Shown: piece by piece, positions 17,311-28,730 of the stretch
Layout: the number at the start of each line of letters is the position of its first letter
Numbering within the stretch: position 1 is the stretch's first letter
DNA from: Opitutus sp. GAS368
GTDB taxonomy: Bacteria; Verrucomicrobiota; Verrucomicrobiia; Opitutales; Opitutaceae
Length of the DNA: 64,000 nucleotides
Assembly (NCBI RefSeq): GCF_900104925.1
Contig: NZ_LT629735.1
Location: 3,145,001 to 3,209,000, forward strand
Reading direction: 5' to 3'
Position numbers and translations under genes: made by a program
The notes under the pieces: generated by a model
What the model was told of the DNA's origin: nothing
Databases searched by the model: none
The model's input: the letters and a program-made list of their open reading frames with translations, nothing else

Positions 17311-20300
17311 ATGGCACTCGGCATGTCCGGCCTGGTGGTCGGCGCGACACTCGTGCTCATGTCCGGCTGCGCGACGATCGCCACCAGTGACAATCAGCCG
17401 GTGGCCTTCAACTCGGATCCCCCGGGGGCGGAGGTCTCGATCAACGGAGTTCCGCAAGGCATCACGCCCATGACCATCATGCTGGATCGACGGGCGGGAG
17501 ACCAGATGGTTCAGATCCACAAGGATGGCTACCAGGATCAGCAGTTCAAACTGCAGAAGCACGTCGCGGGCATGACTTACGGCAACATCCTCATGGGAGG
17601 CATTGTCGGCGTGGCCGTCGATGCCGCCTCTGGGAAAGCCCGGAAGTTTCAGGACGCGGTGCAGGTGAAGCTGGTTCCTCTCGGCGAAGCGGGGGCCTTG
17701 ATTGTGGAGGGCAATGCCCCGGCGGAGCAGAAAAAAGCGACGGCCAAGCAGAAAAAAGCCGCCGCCATCAGAATGAAAACCGCCGGCGGCCGGGAGCAGG
17801 CCATGACCGGCGGAAGAGGAGACACTTCGACCGTTCAGGAGCTGGGGAAACCCGATACGCCCGCCCGCCCGCCGACCGGCTTCTATGCGGCCGACCAGCT
17901 GGATTTCGACATTCTGGACGGCGTGACGATCGATTCGCGGCGTGGCAGCATCACGCTCTTTGGCCATCGGACCGGAAGCGGGAATCTGCGGGCCGTTCCC
18001 TATCTCGACTTTCTCGCCGCCGCGGTCGAATGCAACAATCCTACCTTCAGCCTCGAGTGGACACCGGATTCGAGACGGTCGATCGACCAGGCGTTCAACA
18101 TGGCCGACCAGGACCTGACCGATCGGCTCGCCGGCACCTTTGATCGCAGTGGCCGTTTGACCGCGCGTGGGGAGTGGTGGTATCGATTGTTTGGCGTCAA
18201 CGTCCGCGCGGGGATGGACAAGATGAGCCTGTGGATGGCGGTATTTCCGGTCGCGGGTTATCCCGATGCCGGGCGGGTAATGCGGGCGGTCGATGAGGTT
18301 GAACGCACGGCGGGCACGCCGGCAGAAAAGGTGAAGGTGCGGCACGATGACATGTCCGTCCCGCAGATTCCCCTCGAGCATCTCATCTCCATCGCCACCG
18401 GATTGGCGGTGCGGATGGACGAGGGGGATAACCTCCAGACCATGGCACAGTATTTTAACGGGGGCGAAGTGTCGGCCGAGACGTGGAACCAGGCGCGCGA
18501 AACGGTGTGGTCGTGGATCTTTCAGGGCATCGCCGTCGCCTACAGGCTGGACCGGTATCGTTACGTCAACCATTACCAGTCGCTGGAGCGTTCGGGAGTC
18601 GATTACGGGATGGCTGCCGAGAAGACGCTGAACCTGTCCCAGGACGACACGGTCGAGGTGCAGAGGAACGCTTTCCACGCCCTGGTCAGCAGCCGGACCT
18701 TCATCCACGTCCCACCCGACATCATGCGGGAAGTCCTCGGGGTGAGCCCGGTCGTGGTGCCGGTGTATGACGGGCTGCCCGCGAATTCGCTCCTGGGGAA
18801 GGTGGCGTTTGACGCGGATGTCTTCGGAAAAAACCTGATGGACATGCCGGAGATAAAGCCGGACGTGCCCGGTTACCGCACCTACTTCGAATGGCGCCAG
18901 ACGGTCGACCGGGCGCCGGCGACGGAGGGGCACACCTGGCTCGGGCCCGATGGCTTCGAGCTGGTCGAATCGGCTGATGGCGGGACGGTCCGGTTCGGGA
19001 AAACGCCGGTCCGGATATACATGGAGCGCTACGATCGCGGCGCGGGGATGTCCGGCCGGCAGAGCGTGGAGGATCCGCTGCTCCGGCAGTATGCCGATGA
19101 GCTGACCGCACTCTATGAGCCGCTGGCCGCCAAATTCCCCGTCCTCCTCGATCTGCGAGAGAGCATGAAGGTCATGGCGGTTGCCGAATGGCTGAAGCAG
19201 AAGGGAATCAGGCTGTCGTTCCCGGCGGAGGGACGCGGGAACTGGAGCCCGCCGGCCCGCTATCCCGGGGTGATCCACATGGAGATGGCGATCAAGCAGG
19301 CTTCCATCGGCGAAGTGATCAGCGCCTCGGGTGGAATCGACTACCGCGTCGGCCAGCACCTGCGACTCATCCAGCAGCGGCTCGACGAGCAGCCGGGACC
19401 GCCGCCGGCTAACGGGGTGACGCTGGGTTATGATCCCGCTTCCGGCAGCGTGTCCTTGGTGCGCCCGCCCAAGCTTGAAGACAACCAGTCCAAAGTGGCC
19501 AGCGAAACCCCGGCTGCGGCATCGCGTCCGGAATTCACCGATGTCACTCGTGATGGCAGTTCCAGTAAGACGAGAACCGCGCCGGCCGCAGCAGCCCCCG
19601 CGCCGCCCACCCCCGAGGAGGAGGCACTCCGTCTGTGGAAAGCCCACGACTTGGCGGGTGCCGAGCTGCGCTACCGCCGGCTGATCGATGCGGCCGGCGG
19701 GGACGTGCGGCGGGCCGCCCACTTCCGCGTCTTGCTGGCGGAAATCCTCCACGAAGAGGGGAACGACGAAGCAGCCATCAAGCAGTTGCACGAGGCGGTC
19801 CGCCTGGCTCCAGATCTGCCGGACTATCCGTTGCTTTTGGGCCAGTCGCTCGCCCAGAGTGGCGATGTGGCCGGAGCCAAGAAGGCGGTGATCAAAGCAC
19901 TCTCGCTCGATCCGGACAACCAGGCCGCGGCAGACCTGCTCCGCAAGCTCCAGGACCAAACCTCCGGGACCGCCGTCACGTCCGCGCCTTCGACCCCCGC
20001 TGGTGCCGCTCCACAGCCAGTGAGCGACGGGACTCGGGTGCCCCTGACACCTTTTCCCCAAGCCCTGGCTGCGGCCTCGGATGGTACGCTCGAGAGGCTC
20101 AAGGCCGGATCCGGACTGCCGGATATCCATGTGACGCCCGTAAAACTGAGCGGTGGTTCCACCCAGCCGGCACGCGCGACGGTCATCCGACAGGAGATAA
20201 CCGATTTGCAAAAGAAAATGGATGACAGCGTTGCACGCGAGCAGGAGAAGCAGAAGGAGGCCGACCAATTGCAGGCGGCGATGGCTGCCGCGAAGGACGA

Positions 20301-20499
20301 CGAGTTGAAGCGCAGCGAATTGGAAGCGAAAGCGGCGCAGCTCAAGGTTGAGCGCTTGCAGGCCGAGCGGGAGGCGACCCAACTCAAGGAGGAGATCGAG
20401 AAACGCAAGAAACTGCTGATCGACACCGAGGTCGAGGAGTCACCGCCGGCGCAGGACCAACCGAAGCCTCCGCCTGCCGAGACGCCGAAATCACCATGA
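17311..20499 (+). CDS. Large PEGA-domain and TPR lipoprotein, function unknown
   Basis: 1062-aa lipoprotein; ATG 17311 gives a signal peptide with lipobox LMSGC (Cys20). A PEGA-like beta domain (FNSDPPGAEVSINGVPQGITP) follows at about residues 32-75. Next is a long region of about 550 residues that I do not recognise, beginning DILDGVTIDSRRGSITLFGH. A proline/alanine linker, two or three TPR units (about 770-880, with EALRLWKAHDLAGAELRYRR and LAPDLPDYPLLLGQSLAQ) and a charged coiled coil (about 960-1040) complete it. Its stop overlaps the FecR-domain gene start by four bases (ATGA), so the two products probably work together at the envelope. The signal peptide favours 17311; ATG 17323 is possible. 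Confidence 0.8.
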   Translation: MALGMSGLVVGATLVLMSGCATIATSDNQPVAFNSDPPGAEVSINGVPQGITPMTIMLDRRAGDQMVQIHKDGYQDQQFKLQKHVAGMTYGNILMGGIVGVAVDAASGKARKFQDAVQVKLVPLGEAGALIVEGNAPAEQKKATAKQKKAAAIRMKTAGGREQAMTGGRGDTSTVQELGKPDTPARPPTGFYAADQLDFDILDGVTIDSRRGSITLFGHRTGSGNLRAVPYLDFLAAAVECNNPTFSLEWTPDSRRSIDQAFNMADQDLTDRLAGTFDRSGRLTARGEWWYRLFGVNVRAGMDKMSLWMAVFPVAGYPDAGRVMRAVDEVERTAGTPAEKVKVRHDDMSVPQIPLEHLISIATGLAVRMDEGDNLQTMAQYFNGGEVSAETWNQARETVWSWIFQGIAVAYRLDRYRYVNHYQSLERSGVDYGMAAEKTLNLSQDDTVEVQRNAFHALVSSRTFIHVPPDIMREVLGVSPVVVPVYDGLPANSLLGKVAFDADVFGKNLMDMPEIKPDVPGYRTYFEWRQTVDRAPATEGHTWLGPDGFELVESADGGTVRFGKTPVRIYMERYDRGAGMSGRQSVEDPLLRQYADELTALYEPLAAKFPVLLDLRESMKVMAVAEWLKQKGIRLSFPAEGRGNWSPPARYPGVIHMEMAIKQASIGEVISASGGIDYRVGQHLRLIQQRLDEQPGPPPANGVTLGYDPASGSVSLVRPPKLEDNQSKVASETPAAASRPEFTDVTRDGSSSKTRTAPAAAAPAPPTPEEEALRLWKAHDLAGAELRYRRLIDAAGGDVRRAAHFRVLLAEILHEEGNDEAAIKQLHEAVRLAPDLPDYPLLLGQSLAQSGDVAGAKKAVIKALSLDPDNQAAADLLRKLQDQTSGTAVTSAPSTPAGAAPQPVSDGTRVPLTPFPQALAAASDGTLERLKAGSGLPDIHVTPVKLSGGSTQPARATVIRQEITDLQKKMDDSVAREQEKQKEADQLQAAMAAAKDDELKRSELEAKAAQLKVERLQAEREATQLKEEIEKRKKLLIDTEVEESPPAQDQPKPPPAETPKSP

Positions 20500-21389
20500 A
20501 CACGAACGTCATTCTCATGAAGCCAACCTCACGGTGGAATCCGGCGTGGCGGACCGTCTGCCTGCTTTTCGCTCTGTGGCTTTCTCCGGCCACGGTTTCC
20601 GCCGAGGCGATTCCAGCCTTGCTGGCGGTGCCGGCCGGCCTGAACCCGAAGGTCCAATCCCGGCTGGTCCGGGAACGCGCATCGCTGGAGCAGGAACGCC
20701 AAGTCTTCCTGGAGGATGCCCGGCGCTTCAATACCCGGCCGGCCGAGGCCCAGACCGACGCCGAATTCGCCGCCTTGGGGCAGCGCCGGGCCACACACAT
20801 CAGCCGGACGGTCGCGTTCAATCGGGAGGTGGTTGCGGCCTCGGCGGAGAGCAAAGCCTCCGCCGGTCAGGAAGCGGCAATCTGCCGGCTGGGCGAGATG
20901 CGCGGAGAGGTGCATGTCATCGCGCCGGATGGCCACGAAATCGCCCCCGCCACCGCTGCCGGCATGCCACTCATGCTCAATTCCCAAATCCGGACCGGCG
21001 CAGACGGTCACGTCACGCTCAAGTTTCCCGACGCGTCGTCCGTGACGCTCGGACCGCGCACCACCTTCTATCTGGACGTGGATACCAACACCACGTCGAA
21101 GGGGATCATCGCGCGCATCAGGCAGGGGATCATGAAATTTATCCGGCCGTATCAGCCCGGTCACGCCGAATCGCTCCGGATCGGGGTGCCGACCGCCATT
21201 TGCGCTGTGCGTGGCACCGAACTTGAGGCAAATGTGGAACCCGATGGGACGGGATATGTGAAACTCTTCACCGGTAAACTGGACATTACCGGGACCAAGA
21301 CGGGTGCGACTTTCCCGCTGGAGGCCGGCCAGATGGTGACTCTGAATGCGGATGGAACGATCGGACGACCGGTGCCGCTGAAACAATAG
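20496..21389 (+). CDS. Exported FecR-domain protein
   Basis: 297-aa protein with a signal peptide (cleavage near TVSAEA at about residue 35; an alternative ATG seven codons downstream is possible). A charged helical segment (about 50-125) is followed by a FecR/LysM-associated beta domain, about 130-240, with GEVHVIAPDG, FPDASSVTLGPRTTFYLDVD and the family hallmark PTAICAVRGTEL. In classical FecR this domain is the periplasmic sensor of iron-dicitrate signalling, but free-standing exported versions without a sigma factor, as here, have unknown roles. It is coupled by ATGA overlap to the PEGA/TPR lipoprotein. Confidence 0.85.
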   Translation: MNTNVILMKPTSRWNPAWRTVCLLFALWLSPATVSAEAIPALLAVPAGLNPKVQSRLVRERASLEQERQVFLEDARRFNTRPAEAQTDAEFAALGQRRATHISRTVAFNREVVAASAESKASAGQEAAICRLGEMRGEVHVIAPDGHEIAPATAAGMPLMLNSQIRTGADGHVTLKFPDASSVTLGPRTTFYLDVDTNTTSKGIIARIRQGIMKFIRPYQPGHAESLRIGVPTAICAVRGTELEANVEPDGTGYVKLFTGKLDITGTKTGATFPLEAGQMVTLNADGTIGRPVPLKQ

Positions 21390-21451
21390 ATCGCTCGCAA
21401 GCGGCTGCGGGCTTGACCGAGGGTGACCTTGGCCGAGTTAATAGCCGCGAG

Positions 21452-23761
21452 ATGCACGGGATTGATTTCATCAAGGATCTGGCGGTCGTCATGCTCGTGG
21501 CCGGCCTGGTGGGCTGGGCCTGCCACCGGATCGGGCTGTCCGTCGTTGTCGGCTTCCTGGCCGCGGGCATCGTCATCGGCCCCCACACGCCGCCCTTCTC
21601 GCTGGTCACGAACATCACGAGCATCGAGACGCTCGCGCAGGTGGGCCTGATCTTCCTCATGTTCTCCATCGGCATGGGCCTGAGCCTCCGCAAGCTCCGG
21701 CGCCTGGGCCTTTCGCTCGTGCTGGCCACCTTCACGGGCGCCCTGGTGATGTATATCCTGACGCGGGCGCTGGGCGGCGCGCTGGGCCTCAACCCGGTGG
21801 AGACGACCTTCCTGGCGGCGATGCTCATGGTGTCCAGCTCGGCCATCATCAACAAGGTCCTGCACGAGGCCGGCGCGACCCACGAGAAGTCCGGCCAGCT
21901 GGCGATGGGCGTCTCGGTTCTCGAGGACATGGTCGCGATCGTGATGCTGACCGTCCTGAGCTCGGTGGCCTCGCTGGGCGGCGCCAAGGCGTCGGTCGGC
22001 GGCACGCTGGGCCTGCTCGGGGCCTTCATCGTGCTGGCGGGCATCGGCGGCATGCTGCTGGTGCCCTGGCTGCTCAAGAAGATGAGCCTGACGGCCGGCG
22101 AGGAGCTGCCGACCATCGTGGTGGCGGGGCTGCTCTTCGTGCTGGCCTTCCTGGCGGACAAGGCGGGCTTCTCGCTCGCGCTCGGGGCCTTCATGCTCGG
22201 GGCCATCGTGGCGGAGACGCCGCACAAGACGCAGATCGGCCGCGCCTTCGAGGGCATGCGCGACGTGTTCAGCGCGGTGTTCTTCGTGTCCATCGGGATG
22301 CTGATCGACCTGCCGGCGGTGGCCGACTCCTGGCTGCTCATCATCGGCGTGGGCGCCTTCGTGCTGGTGGCCCGGCCGGTGGCCGTGACCACCGGCATGC
22401 TGCTGATCGGCGGCTCGACGCGGGAGTCGCTGCGGGTCGGCCTGTCGGTCACGCCGCTCGGTGAGTTTTCCTTCATCATCGCCCAGATGGGCGTGGCGGC
22501 GGGGGCGATCCCGGCAAAATACCAGGCGCTGGCCGTCGGCGTGTCGCTCATCACCACGCTGTTCGGGCCGCTGCTGACGAAGCGCTCCGAGGCCATCAGC
22601 GGCTGGGTGGCCGCGCGCCAGCCGCTGTGGCTGGCGGACTGGGAGGGCTATTACCACCGCTGGCTGGAGAAGATGCAGCAGCGCGAGCGCAAGAACCTGC
22701 TCTGGCAGATGAGCAAGAAGCGCTTCATCCAGATCGGCGTCGAGGCCCTGCTGGTCACCGGCCTGCTGGTGTTCTCCGAGCAGGTGTTCGGGCTGGTGCG
22801 CGACTACCTGCCGGTGGACCACAGCTTCCCCCGCGGCGCCGAGATCCTGTTCTGGAGCGTGCTGGGTCTGCTGGCGCTCGCGCCGCTGATCGCCATCTGG
22901 CGCAACCTTTCCGCGCTCGCGCTGCTTTACGCCCAGGTCAGCACGCAGGGTCACCCCCAGGCCGCCCGGCTCGCCCCGGTGGTCGAGGCGGGCCTGAAAG
23001 GCGCCGCGGCCCTGCTGCTGCTACTCTGGCTCAGCGCCATCCTGCCGGTCAGCGGCGTGTCGCGCTGGCTGCCGGTGCTGGCCGTGGCAATCCTGCTCAC
23101 CGGTTTCTTCGTCCTGCGGCGCCGGTTGATCTACTGGCACAGCGTGCTGGAGGTGGAGCTCACGGTGATGTTGAACCAGGGCGACCAGAAGTTCACGGGC
23201 ACCACGGCGCCATGGATGGCGGCGCACAGCGAGTGGAACCTGACGCTCGGCGACTGCGTGCTGCCCGACCTGGCGGACGTCCGCGGCCGGACGCTGAGCG
23301 ACCTGGCGTTGCGCACGAAATTCGGCTGCACGGTGGCCGGTGTGGAGCGGTCCGGCGTGATGGTGGGCAACCCGACCGGCGACATGATCCTTTACCCGCG
23401 CGACAAGGTGCTGCTGCTCGGCGATCCGCAACAGGTGGCGGCCGGCAAGGAGTTTCTCCAGCAGGCCTCGGGCACACCCATTGTGTCCAATTTCGACGAG
23501 GTGCGCATGGAGGCGATCGAGCTGCCGCCCGACTGCGGGCTGCACGGCCAGAGCCTGGCCGAGGTTGCGCTGAGCCGCGTCTACGGCCTGCAGGTCGCCG
23601 GCATCCGCCGCGCCGGGTTGCGCATTCCCAATCCGCGCGGCGAGGAGAGGCTCTTCACCGGTGACGAGCTCCTCGTGCTTGGCAGCCCGGACCAGATCTC
23701 GACCTTCAAGGCCAGCCTCCGCAACGAGGGAGGGGCGCGACCCTACCCGCAGCAGGCGTGA
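21452..23761 (+). CDS. Kef-type cation:proton antiporter with two TrkA-C domains
   Basis: 769-aa inner-membrane transporter of the CPA2 (KefB/KefC-like) family. The first 385 residues hold about 12 helices with VGFLAAGIVIGPHTP and ALGAFMLGAIVAET. A further membrane region follows (about 430-560), then two TrkA-C-like regulatory domains (about 590-675 and 685-765, each ending in a KVLLLGDPQQ or ELLVLGSPDQ strand). The NAD-binding TrkA-N domain of classical KefC is missing. ATG 21452 is preferred to TTG 21413 because the first helix begins soon after. It probably exports K+ or Na+ in exchange for protons. Confidence 0.9.
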   Translation: MHGIDFIKDLAVVMLVAGLVGWACHRIGLSVVVGFLAAGIVIGPHTPPFSLVTNITSIETLAQVGLIFLMFSIGMGLSLRKLRRLGLSLVLATFTGALVMYILTRALGGALGLNPVETTFLAAMLMVSSSAIINKVLHEAGATHEKSGQLAMGVSVLEDMVAIVMLTVLSSVASLGGAKASVGGTLGLLGAFIVLAGIGGMLLVPWLLKKMSLTAGEELPTIVVAGLLFVLAFLADKAGFSLALGAFMLGAIVAETPHKTQIGRAFEGMRDVFSAVFFVSIGMLIDLPAVADSWLLIIGVGAFVLVARPVAVTTGMLLIGGSTRESLRVGLSVTPLGEFSFIIAQMGVAAGAIPAKYQALAVGVSLITTLFGPLLTKRSEAISGWVAARQPLWLADWEGYYHRWLEKMQQRERKNLLWQMSKKRFIQIGVEALLVTGLLVFSEQVFGLVRDYLPVDHSFPRGAEILFWSVLGLLALAPLIAIWRNLSALALLYAQVSTQGHPQAARLAPVVEAGLKGAAALLLLLWLSAILPVSGVSRWLPVLAVAILLTGFFVLRRRLIYWHSVLEVELTVMLNQGDQKFTGTTAPWMAAHSEWNLTLGDCVLPDLADVRGRTLSDLALRTKFGCTVAGVERSGVMVGNPTGDMILYPRDKVLLLGDPQQVAAGKEFLQQASGTPIVSNFDEVRMEAIELPPDCGLHGQSLAEVALSRVYGLQVAGIRRAGLRIPNPRGEERLFTGDELLVLGSPDQISTFKASLRNEGGARPYPQQA

Positions 23762-23808
23762 GGCAGGAATGCAGGGTCGTCGTTAGCCGGCGGACCACGT
23801 TTTTCCTT

Positions 23809-23872
23809 GTAGGGTCGGCGCTTGTCGCCGGACCGGGCGCGGGAACGGTCCGCCGCCGCGCGGCGACCCTAC
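23809..23872. repeat. Palindromic repeat beside RAYT 1 (family A)
   Basis: Arms GTAGGGTCGGCGCTTGTCGC and GCGGCGACCCTAC surround CCGGACCGGGCGCGGGAACGG. A degraded partial copy (GCAGGGTCGTCGTTAGCCGG) precedes it at 23771. Full copies of this family are at 30012-30065, 35835-35886 and 62239-62303. It sits at the convergent junction of the antiporter gene and the RAYT gene. Confidence 0.85.
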
Positions 23873-23995
23873 GGTAAATCCGTCTCCGGTGGTGATCCTT
23901 CGCGCGACTTGATCGCTCAAGCCCAGCCAGGCTGCAGGCACGGCCTGCTTTCCTTGTAGTCCGGTCAGGAAGCGAAATACTGATGGTTGTGGGCA

Positions 23996-24436
23996 TCATA
24001 GCCACCAAGACCACGGGGTTGCCAATGGACACAGCCCGGCGCGGTAGGGGTTCATGAAGATGTAGAAACCATAGTCATCGATGGCTTCGACGCTTCGAAG
24101 CTGGTGCTCGAATCCGTCGTGCTGCCAACGCCAGGTTGCCTGACCCAGATTGCGGGCCAGGGCTTTGAATTTGCCCATTACCTGCCCGACATGCAGGCCA
24201 TCCCCGAGAGCGAAGAGAAAGTGAACGTGATCGGGCATGATGGTTGCGGCCAGCAGTTCGATGTCACCCGACGAGTGGAGGGATTCAAGGGAGTTGGCTA
24301 CCGTTCGTCCGGTTTCCTCCGTAGTCAGAATGGCCGCCCGCTCTTTCGTGCAAACGGTGATGAAGTAGTAGGCTCCATGAGCGGTCTTACGGCCGAAGCG
24401 CAGACGGGAGGTTTCGCGTTTGGGTGGGGTCGCCAT
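23996..24436 (-). CDS. REP-associated tyrosine transposase (RAYT, Y1/IS200-like)
   Basis: 146-aa single-domain Y1 transposase. The HUH-type metal motif is in ATIMPDHVHFLF, preceded by the family start RKTAHGAYYFITVCTKERAA; the closing motif FIFMNPYRAGLC is present, and a catalytic tyrosine should lie in the helix before it. RAYTs are domesticated relatives of IS200/IS605 transposases that act on REP palindromes. Family A palindromes lie on both sides (23809-23872 and 24452-24484). No accessory TnpB gene or IS ends were seen. Confidence 0.9.
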   Translation of the reverse strand: MATPPKRETSRLRFGRKTAHGAYYFITVCTKERAAILTTEETGRTVANSLESLHSSGDIELLAATIMPDHVHFLFALGDGLHVGQVMGKFKALARNLGQATWRWQHDGFEHQLRSVEAIDDYGFYIFMNPYRAGLCPLATPWSWWL

Positions 24437-24451
24437 GCGAACACAGCAAGG

Positions 24452-24484
24452 TGGTCGCGGTCCGCCGACAAGCGGCGACCCTAC
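24452..24484. repeat. Half family A repeat upstream of RAYT 1
   Basis: Half element ending GCCGACAAGCGGCGACCCTA, matching the right arm of the full palindromes of this family. With the element at 23809 it brackets the RAYT gene. Confidence 0.75.
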
Positions 24485-24496
24485 AGGAAATAACGT

Positions 24497-24524
24497 AAAA
24501 AAAGCGCGCCGGGTGAGGCGCGCT
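24497..24524 (-). terminator. Rho-independent terminator after tatA
   Basis: On the minus strand the perfect 8-bp stem AGCGCGCC / GGCGCGCT with a 6-base loop is followed directly by seven T residues. It lies 25 bases after the tatA stop and should end the dnaG-rpoD-tatA transcript. Confidence 0.9.
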
Positions 24525-24548
24525 GGGTGCTGACCGGACGAAGCCGGC

Positions 24549-24776
24549 TCAGTTGTTGCCGGGCTTCGCCGCGTCGTCGGGCTTCTTGGCGGCGGGCTTT
24601 TCGCCGTCTTCTTCTTCCTTGGCGGCCTTCTTGAATTCCTTGACGGACTGGCCGAGGCCCTTGGCGAGCGCGGGCAGCTTGGCGCCGCCGAAGAGCAGCA
24701 GGATGATGACCAGGATGATCATCAGTTCCGGGCCGCCGAGACCGAAGACCGCGAGGAGGGGGAGAGGGAGGGACAT
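24549..24776 (-). CDS. tatA: Sec-independent translocase protein TatA/E
   Basis: 75-aa protein with one N-terminal membrane helix (about residues 10-30), the conserved hinge [17 protein letters not shown] and an amphipathic helix with [11 protein letters not shown], then a charged Lys/Asp/Pro tail. It forms the pore-like oligomer of the twin-arginine pathway that exports folded proteins. No tatC is in the window. It lies 51 bp downstream of rpoD on the same strand and is followed by a strong terminator. The start ATG 24776 fits the family. Confidence 0.93.
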   Translation of the reverse strand: MSLPLPLLAVFGLGGPELMIILVIILLLFGGAKLPALAKGLGQSVKEFKKAAKEEEDGEKPAAKKPDDAAKPGNN

Positions 24777-24827
24777 GGTGTTCGAGGGTTAGGCCCGGGG
24801 GGTGGGCAAGTAAAGGCGGAAAGCGAC

Positions 24828-26792
<1,965 letters not shown>

Positions 26793-26851
26793 AACGTAAG
26801 TAAGGTATCCCGTGGAGAGTTACGGTCAAACAGTGCGGAAATTAGGGCGGA

Positions 26852-28720
26852 TCACGAACCCAGGGAAAGCTTCGGCGGATTGCGGAGCTGTTGGGTGATT
26901 TCGGCGCGCTGTTTCAAGAGGGAAAGTAAGTCAGATTCAACATCCGTGCCTTTGGAGGCTATTTCAAGTTCTATTTGCCTCAGCCGGGGCTCGAGAAAAC
27001 GCCGCTGCAACGAACGCAATCCCTCGTTGGCGATCTTGGCCAGATCGTCGTCCGCGGCGACCTCGAAAAGCAGGGAGGCGACCAGGGCCTTTTCCTCCTC
27101 TGTCTCAAGGAGTTGGTCGAGGTTTTCCCGCCCGGCCCAGCCGTTGTGGGCGGCTTCGGCGAGGATGCGGTCCAGCAGGCTGCCGGCGGCATGCGAAACG
27201 TCGATCCACTCGTGCGGCAACTGGCCGGCGAGCGCGTGCAAGAGCGATTCGTGGTGGAGGCAAAGGAACAGCAGGTGTGCCTCGGTGGCCTTGCCGTGTG
27301 CGTCCGCGGCGGGCTTCGCGGCCGGTGCGGGCGCAGCGTTGGGATGGGCGAAACGCCCGCCGCTCTGCCGCGCCTGGAAGGCCCGCAGGTCGCGCTCCAG
27401 CGCGCCGGGCGCCACGCGCAGGAACCCGGCGATCTCGCTGAGAAACGACGTGCGCGTCACGTCCGAGTCCGTCTGCACGATGATCTCGAACAGCGCCGTG
27501 GCGGCGCGGGACTTCTGCTCGGCCGATGCCGCGGCGGGATTCGGCAGGAGCGAGCGGCACGCGAAATCCATCGCGGACAGCGAGCCGCGCTTCACCTTGT
27601 CGTAGGCGGCCAGGCCCTTATCGAGGAACAGCAGGTCCGGATCGAGCTTCTCCGCGCCGGCGAGCATGAGGAAGCGCACCTCGAGCCCGGCCTTGAGCGC
27701 CATCGGGAGGAAGCGCAGCGCGGCCTTCTGTCCGGCGCTGTCGCTGTCGAAGAAGCACTCGACCTGCGGGTGGTAGCGGCGCAACAGCGCCAGCTGGCCC
27801 TCGGTGATCGACGTGCCCTGCGGCGCGATGGCGGTCTTGAGGCCGACGCTCCAGCAACGCAGCGCGTCGAGCTGGCCCTCGACGAGGACGAACGGATGGC
27901 CTTCGCCGGCGTGCGAGCGGGCGCGGTCCAGGTTGAAGAGCAGGTTGCTCTTCGAGAAGATCGGGGTCTCGGGCGAGTTGACGTATTTCGCCTCGCGCGC
28001 GGGGTCGTCGGCCGGCGTCAGCTCGAGCTGGCGCGCCGTGAACGCCACCACGCGGCCCTGGTGGTCACGGATCGGAATCATCAGCCGGCCGCGGAAGCGC
28101 GGGCGCAGCGCACCGAGCGTGAGGACGGCGCCGTCGCGGGTGAAGAACAGCCCGCACTGGCGCAAAGCGTCCTCGGAGAACTTCCGCTTGAGCAGCGCGG
28201 CGGCCAGGCCGGAGTCCTCCGGCGGCGCGAAGCCGATCTTGAAGTCCTCGGCCAGCTCGGGCGTGAACTTCCGGTTCTTCACCCAGTAGTCGCGGATGAA
28301 TTCGCCGTGCGGTGTCGCCGCGAGGAAGGCCTGGCGGTAATAGTCGGCCGCGAGGTCGTGGATCTCGAAGATCTCCTGGCGCAGCGAACGCGTCTCCTTC
28401 GACGGTCCGCCGGAGCCCTCCTCGTATTCGAGCGTCACGCCGAAGCGCTGGGCGATGGCCTCGACGGCCTCGGTGAACTGCAGGCCTTCGGTCTCCTGCA
28501 CGAAGCTGATGACATCGCCCGATTTCCCGCAACCGAAGCATTTGTAGAATCCCTTGTCGGCCGCGACGTTGAACGACGGGGTCTTCTCGGAATGGAAGGG
28601 GCACAGGCCCTTGAACCGCCCGCCGCCCGCCTTCTTGAGGGCCACGACCCGCACCACGACGTCGTGGATGTTCACCCGGTTCTTCAGGTCGCGCAGGCTG
28701 GTGGCTTTGATGACGGGCAC
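26852..28720 (-). CDS. dnaG: DNA primase
   Basis: 622-aa primase. The CHC2 zinc finger has Cys40, His43, Cys61 and Cys64 (CPFHSEKTPSF, YKCFGCGKSGDV). The catalytic Toprim domain (about 255-340) has LVEGQLDALR and the metal-binding FDSDSAGQKA, and a C-terminal domain should bind the replicative helicase. It makes RNA primers for lagging-strand synthesis. The start is GTG 28720, as no in-frame ATG precedes the zinc finger sensibly. It is upstream of rpoD on the same strand; a family C double hairpin lies just before the gene. Confidence 0.97.
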   Translation of the reverse strand: MPVIKATSLRDLKNRVNIHDVVVRVVALKKAGGGRFKGLCPFHSEKTPSFNVAADKGFYKCFGCGKSGDVISFVQETEGLQFTEAVEAIAQRFGVTLEYEEGSGGPSKETRSLRQEIFEIHDLAADYYRQAFLAATPHGEFIRDYWVKNRKFTPELAEDFKIGFAPPEDSGLAAALLKRKFSEDALRQCGLFFTRDGAVLTLGALRPRFRGRLMIPIRDHQGRVVAFTARQLELTPADDPAREAKYVNSPETPIFSKSNLLFNLDRARSHAGEGHPFVLVEGQLDALRCWSVGLKTAIAPQGTSITEGQLALLRRYHPQVECFFDSDSAGQKAALRFLPMALKAGLEVRFLMLAGAEKLDPDLLFLDKGLAAYDKVKRGSLSAMDFACRSLLPNPAAASAEQKSRAATALFEIIVQTDSDVTRTSFLSEIAGFLRVAPGALERDLRAFQARQSGGRFAHPNAAPAPAAKPAADAHGKATEAHLLFLCLHHESLLHALAGQLPHEWIDVSHAAGSLLDRILAEAAHNGWAGRENLDQLLETEEEKALVASLLFEVAADDDLAKIANEGLRSLQRRFLEPRLRQIELEIASKGTDVESDLLSLLKQRAEITQQLRNPPKLSLGS

Positions 28721-28730
28721 GGTGCATTAG

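Noticed and set aside
17188-20382. A 1064-codon open frame on the minus strand opposite the PEGA/TPR lipoprotein
   Set aside because: Arg/His/Gln-rich, no signal peptide or motif. The plus-strand frame has a lipobox, PEGA and TPR motifs and coupling to the FecR gene, so it is the coding one.
23996-24436. Complete IS200/IS605 insertion sequence
   Set aside because: No TnpB gene and no left/right end hairpins of IS type; the flanking palindromes and the motif set fit a RAYT instead.
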